A stretch of 9,063 bases of DNA from Dehalococcoidia bacterium (GTDB lineage: Bacteria; Chloroflexota; Dehalococcoidia; Dehalococcoidales; UBA5760): positions 1 through 9,063 of the forward strand of contig DUEB01000007.1 of assembly GCA_011176655.1 (NCBI GenBank), in the 5' to 3' direction. Positions 1-6,235 of the stretch are shown here, one piece after another; positions within the stretch are counted from its first letter, which is position 1, and each line of letters opens with the position of its first letter. The position numbers and the translations under genes were made by a program. A model generated the notes under the pieces. That model did not search any database. It was not told the DNA's origin and saw nothing but the letters and a program-made list of their open reading frames with translations.

Positions 1-141
1 GTCGTGGTCGCTGACCTCGGCTACGGAGACCCGGAACTGGTTCCCCACCCGGCTGGTGATGGACTTCACCACCTGTCTCTTGCCCTTGAGGGACAGGTTT
101 TCCGGCAGGCGGAGGGTTATCCGGCATACGCCAACGTTCAT
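1..141 (-). CDS. DUF503 / YlxP-like protein, N-terminal 47 residues (runs off window)
   Basis: I translated this frame by hand. It starts MNVGVCRITLRLPENLSLKG and stays open to the window edge. Short hydrophobic strand, then SLKGKRQVVKSI, then FRVSVAEV is the typical opening of the DUF503 family (Bacillus YlxP), small proteins of about 90-100 residues, so roughly half is present. The family has no firmly established biochemical role. In many bacteria it sits in the nusA-infB-rbfA translation cluster, so such genes may lie beyond the left edge (inference). The ATG at 141-139 is supported by a GGGGGAG Shine-Dalgarno 8 bases upstream, within the loop of a small hairpin (146-164). It lies 71 bases after the VOC gene on the same strand, with no visible terminator between, so co-transcription is likely. 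Confidence 0.82.
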   Translation of the reverse strand, partial: MNVGVCRITLRLPENLSLKGKRQVVKSITSRVGNQFRVSVAEVSDHD

Positions 142-212
142 AAAGCAGGCTCCCCCGGTGCCTGAGGTCTGTCCCTACGTGATTTAGCTAGCCCTGATCT
201 TTTGCCGGCCAC

Positions 213-653
213 TCACTCTTCCCCGAATTCGACGATCATGCCCCCGGGCTCGGTGGCGAAATAGCACCAGCGCTTCCCCTGGAAGATGCCGCCGGCCACC
301 ATCCTGCCCCCTCGTGCCTGTAGCCTGGCTACCATCTCATCGTAGTTTGAGATGGTGAAGGCGATGTGGTGCAGTCCCTCTCCGTTGGTTTCCAGAAACT
401 CGGGCCAGGGCCCTCCCCCCTCAAGCTGCTGCACCAGCTCCAGCGCGGTTGACCCCAGCTTGGCCTGGGCGACCTTCTGCCGGAAGGGCTTGCCTACCGT
501 CAGTTCCTCCTGGCGCGGTGCGTACTCAAAAGACTGCCAGGGTCCGAGGCCCCAGAGCGACGACAGGAACTCAATGGTTTTATCCATGTCTTTGACCACA
601 AGGCCTATGTGACTGGGGGAAGGTAAAGCTACCGCATCTGTCTGCGCAGACAT
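213..653 (-). CDS. VOC-family metalloprotein, methylmalonyl-CoA epimerase / glyoxalase-like
   Basis: A 146-residue protein of the vicinal oxygen chelate fold, the usual size for one two-module VOC chain. Module 1 carries HIGLVVKD with His15 and ALELVQ with Glu72. Module 2 carries GLHHIAF with His95/His96 and MIVEF with Glu142. His-Glu-His-Glu are the expected positions for a divalent metal site; methylmalonyl-CoA epimerase has His, Gln, His, Glu. The LHHIAF and VKDMDKTIEF segments are also epimerase-like, but substrate cannot be assigned because VOC paralogues are numerous and varied (dioxygenases, lyases, epimerases, resistance proteins). No signal peptide is seen, so it is probably cytosolic. 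The ATG at 653-651 has a near-perfect AGGAGG 7 bases upstream and a good promoter at 775-803. No methylmalonyl-CoA mutase gene is in view to support the epimerase role. Confidence 0.85.
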   Translation of the reverse strand: MSAQTDAVALPSPSHIGLVVKDMDKTIEFLSSLWGLGPWQSFEYAPRQEELTVGKPFRQKVAQAKLGSTALELVQQLEGGGPWPEFLETNGEGLHHIAFTISNYDEMVARLQARGGRMVAGGIFQGKRWCYFATEPGGMIVEFGEE

Positions 654-774
654 GTCAGCACCTCCTTCGTATCTTTACCCCGTTCTCGGTGAGGTGGCAC
701 CGCCCGAGACCCTGACCTGTTGGGCGTTAGCGGGGCTGAGAAACGGCGCTAAAGACAAGGACGACTTCGTCTCC

Positions 775-803
775 ACTATAATCAAGATGGTTTTCAAAGT
801 CAA
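775..803 (-). promoter_or_regulatory. Sigma70-type promoter for the VOC gene
   Basis: Read on the minus strand, the -35 element is TTGACT (803-798) and the -10 element TATAGT (780-775). Each matches consensus at 5 of 6 positions, with an ideal 17-base spacer. Transcription would begin near 768, leaving a leader of about 115 bases. That leader includes a hairpin with arms at 704-709 and 684-689. This promoter is divergent from the rpsO promoter, with about 50 bases between the two -35 boxes. Confidence 0.72.
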
Positions 804-852
804 TGCTGAACCTGCCGCCTCACAGATTGATTTTCCGGTTGTCTCCTGTTAA

Positions 853-882
853 TTTACAGCTACATCGGCCCTGTGCTATAAT
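853..882 (+). promoter_or_regulatory. Strong extended -10 sigma70-type promoter for the rpsO-pnp-dap operon
   Basis: The -35 element is TTTACA (853-858, 5 of 6 consensus). The -10 element is a perfect TATAAT (877-882) preceded by TGC (874-876), which makes it an extended -10; the spacer is 18 bases. Expected transcription start is near 889, giving a leader of about 60 bases before rpsO. No other promoter of this quality is seen before dapA ends, so it probably drives all five genes. Confidence 0.8.
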
Positions 883-889
883 CTCCTAG

Positions 890-910
890 TTCCCGGTGAG
901 ATGCCGGGGA
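890..910 (+). promoter_or_regulatory. 5' leader hairpin of the rpsO mRNA, candidate S15 autoregulatory element
   Basis: TTCCCGG (890-896) can pair with CCGGGGA (904-910) to form a 7-bp stem (one G-U pair) with a 7-base loop, at the predicted 5' end of the transcript. The 5' arm TTCCC (890-894) can alternatively pair with GGGAA (938-942), which overlaps the rpsO Shine-Dalgarno. TATTC (916-920) can also pair with GAATA (940-944). S15 represses its own mRNA in several bacteria through unrelated leader structures, so a regulatory switch is plausible, but it is inferred here from pairing alone. A simple 5'-stabilising hairpin is the alternative. Confidence 0.4.
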
Positions 911-948
911 TAAGATATTCAGCTAATTGAGGCAAGGGGGAATAGGGT

Positions 949-1212
949 TTGGACAAAGTGAAAAAGGAAGAAGTCATAAATCAGTTTCGGCTCCGTGAAG
1001 GGGACACCGGTTCCGCTGAGGTTCAGGTGGCTCTGCTTACGGGGCGGATAAACCAACTGACCGGGCATATGGCGGCTAACCGGCATGATTACCATACACA
1101 GCGCGGCCTGCTCAAGCTGGTGGGGCGACGCCGGAGGCTGCTGGCTTATCTCAGCCGGCAGGATACGGAACGGTATCGCCAGCTGATTGCCCGGCTCGGG
1201 CTGCGCAAGTGA
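949..1212 (+). CDS. rpsO: 30S ribosomal protein S15
   Basis: An 87-residue protein, close to the usual 88-89. S15 binds 16S rRNA in the central domain and is an early assembly protein of the small-subunit platform. Family signatures are [13 protein letters not shown] (residues 19-31), [23 protein letters not shown] (split: [10 protein letters not shown] and [11 protein letters not shown], about 46-68) and the C-terminal LIARLGLRK. The chosen start is TTG at 949, with a GGGGG Shine-Dalgarno at 936-940 and an 8-base spacer, which gives a natural N-terminus (MDKVKKEEV). An in-frame GTG at 958 with TAGGG upstream would remove three residues and cannot be excluded. It is first in the operon, 19 bases before pnp. 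Unlike the E. coli rpsO-pnp arrangement, no terminator or long stem-loop separates the two genes. Confidence 0.97.
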   Translation: MDKVKKEEVINQFRLREGDTGSAEVQVALLTGRINQLTGHMAANRHDYHTQRGLLKLVGRRRRLLAYLSRQDTERYRQLIARLGLRK

Positions 1213-1231
1213 GGTCTTGGGAGGATTATCG

Positions 1232-3427
1232 ATGAGTCATCTTTTTGAGTGTGAGGTGGGGGGGAGAAAGCTTACCGTGGAGACGGGGAAGCTCGCCGGC
1301 CAGGCCGAGGGGGCGGTCACCGTCCGCTACGGGGATACCGTGGTTCTGGTTACGGTCTGCGTCGGCGCCGAACCGCGCGAGGGGGTGGATTTCCTGCCGC
1401 TCACGATTGACTATGAAGAAAGGCTGTATGCCGCCGGTAAGATTCCCGGCGGCTTTATCAGACGGGAGGGGCGCCCCAGCCAGGAGGCTATTTTAGCCTG
1501 TCGGCTTACCGACCGCCCTCTGCGTCCCCTGCTGCCCAAGGAATGGCGCCGGGATATCCAGGTTATCGTTACCGTCCTCTCTGCCGACCAGGAGAATGAC
1601 CCCGATATTCTGGCTGTCATCGGCGGCTCGGCGGTGCTGTCAATGTCGGAGGTGCCCTTTTACGGCCCGGTGGGTGCGGTTCGGGTTGGCTATCTAGGTG
1701 GTGAGCTGGTCTTGAATCCGACCATGGCCCAGCTTGAGGATAGCCAGCTTGACCTGGTGGTGGTTAGTACCAGGGAGGTGGTGGCCATGGTGGAGGCTGG
1801 CGCCAGCGAGGTTCCCGAAGACGTTGTCACGCGGGCGATAAGGTTCGGTCACCAGGCCAACCAGGCGTTAATCGACCTTCAGGAGCGACTGGTTGAGGCC
1901 TGCGGCAAGCCCAAGTTGGAAGCCCCGACGGTTGTTATCGACCCGGGGCTTGAGTCTCAGGTCTCGGAGATTTTAGGTGTTAAGCTCAGTCAGGCCCTGA
2001 ATGAAGCGGATAAACCGCAGCGGCAGCAGGCGCTCACTGCCCTGAAGAAGGAGCTCCTGGAGCGCTTGGGGGAATCGTTCCCGGAAAAGGATGTGCTTTC
2101 CGTCTTTGAAGCTAAGATGAAGGCTGAGGTCAGGGCTAACATCCTGGAGCGGGGACGGCGGGTAAGCGGCCGTAAGCTGGATGAGATTCGTCACATAAGC
2201 TGCGAGCTGGAGCTTCTGCCGCGGACTCACGGTTCCGGTCTCTTTACCCGGGAGCGCACCCAGGTGCTGACCATTACCACGCTGGGTTCGACCAGGATGG
2301 AGCAGCGGATTGACGGTCTCGGCATTGAGGAAGCCAAGCGTTTCATTCACCACTACAATTTCACCCCCTTCTCCAGCGGGGAGGTGAAGCGCATCGGCAC
2401 GCCCGGGCGTCGTGAAATTGGACACGGGGCCCTGGCGGAGCGGGCTATCCTGCCGGTGCTGCCGAAACATGAGGACTTTCCCTACACCATCCGCCTGGTA
2501 TCGGAGGTCTTGAGCTCCAGCGGGAGCACCTCGATGGCCAGTGTCTGCGCCTCAAGCCTGTCCCTGATGGACGCCGGGGTGCCCATAACCAGAGCCGTGG
2601 CCGGGGTGGCTATGGGTCTGGCGACTGATGACAAAGGTAACCACGCTATCCTGACCGATATCGAGGGTATCGAGGATGCCTGTGGCGATATGGATTTCAA
2701 GATTGCCGGCACCTCTGAGGGCATTACCGCCCTGCAGATGGATACCAAGCTTAAAGGCGTCGGTTTTGACGTCTTAGAGCAGGCGCTGGCCCAGGCCCGC
2801 CGGGCTCGTCTGGTTATTCTGGATACCATGCAGAGTACGATTGCTGCCAGCCGTACCGAGATTAGTCGCTACGCCCCCAGAATCTATCGGATACAGGTCA
2901 ACCCGGACAAGATTGGCACGGTCATCGGCCCCGGAGGTAAGACAATCAGGGGGATTACGGAGGAAACGAAAGCCACCATTGATATCGATAACGACGGCAC
3001 GGTGCTCATCGGCTCACCTGACGAGCAGTCGGCGCGCCGGGCTATCGAGATAATCGAGAACCTGACCCGGGATGTCGAGGTCGGCGAGGTCTATACCGGT
3101 AAGGTGACCCGTCTCATGGACTTCGGTGCCTTCGTCGAGGTTCTCCCCGGTAAAGAGGGCCTGGTTCACATCAGTGAGCTGGCCGACTACCGCGTGGCTA
3201 GTGTTGGGGATGTGGTCAAGGTGGGTGACGAAATCATGGTGAAGGTGGTAGAGATTGACCGCATGGGCAGGATAAACCTGTCGCGCCGCGCGGTACTCGA
3301 TGACTCGTCTAAGACGTCCGGGGCAGGGGGAAAGGACGGGGCGGCCTCGGGGTATAAACCCGGAAAGCCGGGTGGCTTTCACCGTGACCGGGGCCCCGAC
3401 AAGCGTCCTCCGGGCAAGAGGTATTAG
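1232..3427 (+). CDS. pnp: Polyribonucleotide nucleotidyltransferase (PNPase)
   Basis: A 731-residue phosphorolytic 3'-5' exoribonuclease, normally a trimer that degrades mRNA to nucleoside diphosphates. All family domains are present: first RNase PH core (about 11-142), alpha-helical linker (about 240-318), second RNase PH core (about 321-540), KH domain (about 552-611, with GPGG at 566-569) and S1 domain (about 616-687, VGEVYTGKVTRLMDFGAFVE region). A Lys/Gly/Arg-rich tail of about 40 residues follows. Catalytic residues equivalent to E. coli Asp486, Asp492 and Lys494 appear as Asp482, Asp488 and Lys490. The RNA-contact FFRR loop reads FIRR (75-78), and the phosphate-site segment SSSGSTSMASVC is intact. 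ATG at 1232 was chosen because GGGAGG lies 7 bases upstream; the frame is open 45 bases further, but that stretch overlaps rpsO and encodes nothing family-like. Confidence 0.98.
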   Translation: MSHLFECEVGGRKLTVETGKLAGQAEGAVTVRYGDTVVLVTVCVGAEPREGVDFLPLTIDYEERLYAAGKIPGGFIRREGRPSQEAILACRLTDRPLRPLLPKEWRRDIQVIVTVLSADQENDPDILAVIGGSAVLSMSEVPFYGPVGAVRVGYLGGELVLNPTMAQLEDSQLDLVVVSTREVVAMVEAGASEVPEDVVTRAIRFGHQANQALIDLQERLVEACGKPKLEAPTVVIDPGLESQVSEILGVKLSQALNEADKPQRQQALTALKKELLERLGESFPEKDVLSVFEAKMKAEVRANILERGRRVSGRKLDEIRHISCELELLPRTHGSGLFTRERTQVLTITTLGSTRMEQRIDGLGIEEAKRFIHHYNFTPFSSGEVKRIGTPGRREIGHGALAERAILPVLPKHEDFPYTIRLVSEVLSSSGSTSMASVCASSLSLMDAGVPITRAVAGVAMGLATDDKGNHAILTDIEGIEDACGDMDFKIAGTSEGITALQMDTKLKGVGFDVLEQALAQARRARLVILDTMQSTIAASRTEISRYAPRIYRIQVNPDKIGTVIGPGGKTIRGITEETKATIDIDNDGTVLIGSPDEQSARRAIEIIENLTRDVEVGEVYTGKVTRLMDFGAFVEVLPGKEGLVHISELADYRVASVGDVVKVGDEIMVKVVEIDRMGRINLSRRAVLDDSSKTSGAGGKDGAASGYKPGKPGGFHRDRGPDKRPPGKRY

Positions 3428-3429
3428 CT

Positions 3430-4233
3430 ATGGAGCCGATTAAGGTAGCCGTCCAGGGTGCCTTAGGCAAAATGGGGAAAGAGATAACAAGCGCTCTCTG
3501 CCGTGAGCCGGGGATGCAGTTGGTCGGGGCTGTGGACATAGAGGCCAGGGAGGGCAGCCTAGCCAAGCCCGACGGCTCCGGTAGTGTGCCCCTTTCCTCG
3601 GACCTGGACAGTATACTTAAAGGTTGCCAGCCGGATGTGCTGGTGGATTTTACCATTGCTCAGGCCACCATGCCTGCGGTGCACATCGCTGCCCCCAGAG
3701 GTGTTAACCTGGTAATCGGCACCACCGGGTTGGCTGCCGATGAGATTAAGGAGATTGAGAGCCTGGCGATTGCCTACCAGGTGGGAGCCGTGGTCGCCCC
3801 TAACTTTGCTCTCGGCGCTGTGTTGATGGTGCACCTGGCTAAGCTGGCCGCCAAATACCTTGACTACGCCGAAATTATCGAATTGCATCACCACCTGAAG
3901 GCTGATGCCCCTTCCGGGACGGCTCTATCTACCGCCAGAATGATGGCCGAGGCCAGAGGTAAGCCGTTTTGCGTCCCGGAGCAGAAACAGGCCGCCAGAA
4001 GTCGGGGGGAACAGGTTGAGGGTGTCGCTATTCATAGTGTGCGGCTTCCCGGTCTGCTGGCTCACCAGGAGGTGATTCTGGGTGGGCCGGGGCAGACCCT
4101 GAGCATCCGGCATGACACCATCAGTAGAGAATGCTTTATGCCCGGTGTTATAATGGCAATTAAAAAAGTAGTTGGGCACAAGGGGCTGATTTATGGCCTC
4201 GACGTCTTACTCGGCTTGAAGGAGAGCACATGA
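3430..4233 (+). CDS. dapB: 4-hydroxy-tetrahydrodipicolinate reductase
   Basis: A 267-residue NAD(P)H-dependent reductase converting hydroxy-tetrahydrodipicolinate to tetrahydrodipicolinate, the branch point to lysine and diaminopimelate. The N-terminal nucleotide-binding motif VAVQGALGKMGKEI (6-19) is followed by VDFT (72-75), IGTTGL (96-101) and APNFALG (123-129). The catalytic and substrate segment ELHHHLKADAPSGTAL (151-166) provides His153/His154 and Lys157, matching E. coli His159/His160 and Lys163. The C-terminal SIRHDTISRECFMPGV region is typical. Length is normal (E. coli 273). The ATG starts two bases after the pnp stop, with AAGAGGT at 3416-3422 inside the pnp tail acting as ribosome-binding site, so translation is probably coupled to pnp. 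It ends in a 4-base overlap with asd. Confidence 0.97.
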   Translation: MEPIKVAVQGALGKMGKEITSALCREPGMQLVGAVDIEAREGSLAKPDGSGSVPLSSDLDSILKGCQPDVLVDFTIAQATMPAVHIAAPRGVNLVIGTTGLAADEIKEIESLAIAYQVGAVVAPNFALGAVLMVHLAKLAAKYLDYAEIIELHHHLKADAPSGTALSTARMMAEARGKPFCVPEQKQAARSRGEQVEGVAIHSVRLPGLLAHQEVILGGPGQTLSIRHDTISRECFMPGVIMAIKKVVGHKGLIYGLDVLLGLKEST

Positions 4234-5264
4234 AGGAGTGCAAGGTTGCCATTGTTGGTGCTACCGGGCTGGTGGGACAGGAGTTCATTAAGACCCTGGA
4301 GCAGCGTAACTTCCCTATGGCTTCACTCAAGCTCCTCGCCTCCGAGCGTTCGGTTGGGAAGAAGCTGCTGGTCGGCGGCCAGGAGCTTGAAGTCAAGGAG
4401 GCGACCCCGGAGTCTTTTCCGGGGGTAGATATCGCCCTCTTTTCGGCGGGTGCCGAGATTAGCCGCCACCTGTCGCCGATAGCGGCTAAGGCGGGGGTTG
4501 TGGTTGTCGATAACAGCGCCGCATTTAGAATGGTGCCGAATGTGCCCCTGGTGGTGCCTGAGGTTAACCCTGAGGACATCGAGTGGCACCGGGGTATTAT
4601 CGCCAATCCCAATTGCTCCACGATTCAAATGGTGGTCGTTCTCCATCCCTTGCATAAGGCTAATCCCATTAAGCGCATTGTCGTCGATACCTATCAGGCG
4701 GTGTCGGGGACCGGCTCGGCTGCCGTGGATGAGCTGACAACCCAGACGAGGCAGGTACTGAACGGGCAGAATACCATTCCTCACGTTTATCCCCATCAGA
4801 TAGCCTTTAATGTCCTGCCCGAGATAGACGTTTTCTGGGATAACGGTTATACCAGGGAAGAATGGAAGCTGGTGGAGGAGACCAGGAAGATAATGCACGC
4901 TGCTGATATTGCCCTGTCGGCGACCTGTGTCCGTGTCCCTGTCTTTACCGGGCACAGTGAGGCGGTCCATGTGGAGTTCACGCGCCCCATGTCTCCTGAC
5001 GAGGCGGAGCGTATCCTGGCCGAGGCTCCCGGTGTCAAGATACTTGACGACCCGGCCATAAGCCTTTATCCTCAGCCGTGGGCGGCGGCCGGCACCGATG
5101 AGGTGTTTGTCGGGCGTATCCGTCGTGATGCCTCTCATGCTAACGGCCTGGTGATGTGGATTGTAGCCGACAATCTGCGCAAGGGGGCGGCGCTGAATGC
5201 GGTGCAGATTGCCGAGGAGATGATTAGCCGGGACTGGGTGCGTCCCAAGGAGGCGAGAAAATGA
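4230..5264 (+). CDS. asd: Aspartate-semialdehyde dehydrogenase
   Basis: A 344-residue enzyme reducing aspartyl-4-phosphate to aspartate-4-semialdehyde with NADPH, supplying dapA as well as threonine and methionine synthesis. The sequence shows the dinucleotide motif GATGLVGQEF (10-19), VDNSAAFRM (93-101), VPEVNPEDI (109-117) and the active-site loop NPNCSTIQM with catalytic Cys129. YQAVSG carries Gln156. Arg235 and His242 (RVPVFTGHSEAVHVEF, 235-250) have the same 7-residue spacing as the E. coli substrate Arg267 and catalytic His274. Length fits the shorter Gram-positive-type subgroup better than the 367-residue E. coli enzyme. Start and stop overlap neighbours by ATGA on both sides; AAGGAG lies 5 bases before the ATG. 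No aspartokinase gene is in the window. Confidence 0.97.
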   Translation: MKECKVAIVGATGLVGQEFIKTLEQRNFPMASLKLLASERSVGKKLLVGGQELEVKEATPESFPGVDIALFSAGAEISRHLSPIAAKAGVVVVDNSAAFRMVPNVPLVVPEVNPEDIEWHRGIIANPNCSTIQMVVVLHPLHKANPIKRIVVDTYQAVSGTGSAAVDELTTQTRQVLNGQNTIPHVYPHQIAFNVLPEIDVFWDNGYTREEWKLVEETRKIMHAADIALSATCVRVPVFTGHSEAVHVEFTRPMSPDEAERILAEAPGVKILDDPAISLYPQPWAAAGTDEVFVGRIRRDASHANGLVMWIVADNLRKGAALNAVQIAEEMISRDWVRPKEARK

Positions 5265-6151
5265 AAGAGTTGGGGCGGCTGCTGACGGCCATGGTAACCC
5301 CCTTTGACGAGAAGGGTGAGGTCGACTATGAGCAGGCGAAGAAACTGGCCCTGGCTCTCCTTAGCTCGGGGAGCGATGGGGTGGTGCTCGCCGCCACCAC
5401 CGGAGAATCCCCCACCCTGCTCAAGCAGGAGGAAGTGCGCCTCTTTTCCGAGGTAAAGTCAGCCCTCGGCGGGCGCGGTTCCATAGTGGCCTATACCGGC
5501 AGCAACAGCACCGCCGAAGCCGTGGAGGCGACCAAAAAGGCGGAGCAGGTTGGGGTTGATGCCTGTCTCCTGGTCGTTCCCTATTACAATAAGCCTCCTC
5601 AGGAGGGCCTCTATCAGCACTTCAAGACGGTTGCTCAAGCCACCAGCCTGCCCTGTATCCTCTATAACGTGCCCTCGCGCACCGTGGTTAATATGACGGC
5701 GGACACGGTTATCCGTCTCAGCCAGATTGATAACATCATCGGGGTAAAGGAGGCCAGCGGTAACCTGGCCCAGATTTCCAGCATTATCAGCGGGGCTAAA
5801 GAGGGCTTCCTGGTCTGGAGCGGTAACGACGGCGACATCCTGCCTCTGCTGGCGGTAGGTGGCTACGGCGTCATCAGCGTGGTCTCTCACCTGGTCGGGA
5901 AGCAGATTAAGGAGATGATGGAAAGCTACCTCGGCGGCAATACCGGGGCGGCGGCCAGGATTCACCGGCACCTCATACCCTTAATTAATGCCATGTTTAT
6001 CGTCTCCAACCCGATTCCCCTCAAGTATGCCCTCAACCATGTCGGCTTCCGGGTGGGCAGTCCCCGTCTGCCCCTTACCGAGCCTGACGAGAAAGCAGCC
6101 GCCGCTATCCGGGAGACCCTGAAAGATTACACCATTGACCTGCCGCTGTAA
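5261..6151 (+). CDS. dapA: 4-hydroxy-tetrahydrodipicolinate synthase
   Basis: A 296-residue TIM-barrel class I aldolase that condenses pyruvate with aspartate semialdehyde, the first committed step of the lysine/diaminopimelate branch. The Schiff-base lysine is Lys163 in IGVKEASGN. Other E. coli active-site residues align with a uniform +2 shift: Thr46 in the TTGES motif (46-50), Tyr109 in PYYNKPPQEG, Tyr135 and Arg140 in ILYNVPSRT. SGNDGDILPLLAVGGYGVIS (187-206) closes the barrel. Members of this superfamily can have other aldol substrates, but complete active-site conservation and linkage to asd and dapB make the DapA role firm. AAGGAGG (5247-5253) lies 7 bases before the ATG, which overlaps the asd stop as ATGA. 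Last gene of the operon; dapL/dapF/lysA-type later steps must be elsewhere. Confidence 0.97.
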   Translation: MKELGRLLTAMVTPFDEKGEVDYEQAKKLALALLSSGSDGVVLAATTGESPTLLKQEEVRLFSEVKSALGGRGSIVAYTGSNSTAEAVEATKKAEQVGVDACLLVVPYYNKPPQEGLYQHFKTVAQATSLPCILYNVPSRTVVNMTADTVIRLSQIDNIIGVKEASGNLAQISSIISGAKEGFLVWSGNDGDILPLLAVGGYGVISVVSHLVGKQIKEMMESYLGGNTGAAARIHRHLIPLINAMFIVSNPIPLKYALNHVGFRVGSPRLPLTEPDEKAAAAIRETLKDYTIDLPL

Positions 6152-6235
6152 GAGGGGATTTTAGGCTCTCTATGCCGTGATTTGCCGGGTGCTCCTTATG
6201 GTCGGCGTGCAGTCCTGAGAAATTGCCCGTACAGG

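Noticed and set aside
652..852. 66-codon plus-strand open frame in the VOC-rpsO intergenic region
   Set aside because: It overlaps the VOC start and spans the VOC promoter, has no ribosome-binding site of its own, and its product shows no recognisable family or plausible composition.
1973..2470. 165-codon minus-strand open frame opposite pnp, with similar ones at 2482-2829 and 3014-3382
   Set aside because: These are antisense shadows of the PNPase gene, whose domains are continuous across all of them; none resembles a protein family.
3416..3432. Possible separate promoter or lysine riboswitch before dapB
   Set aside because: dapB starts 2 bases after the pnp stop, leaving no intergenic space, and the end of pnp shows no promoter or riboswitch-like structure.
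4323..5138. 271-codon minus-strand open frame opposite asd
   Set aside because: It is fully antisense to a gene with intact catalytic motifs, is rich in Arg, Gly and His as expected for a frame shadow, and has no start signal.
6152..6235. Terminator candidates between the converging dapA and purA genes
   Set aside because: I found only a 4-bp hairpin just after the purA stop (minus strand), a weak AGAG/CTCT pairing after dapA, and a 6-bp stem with a 25-base loop (6172-6208). None is followed by a proper U-tract, so no terminator is called.
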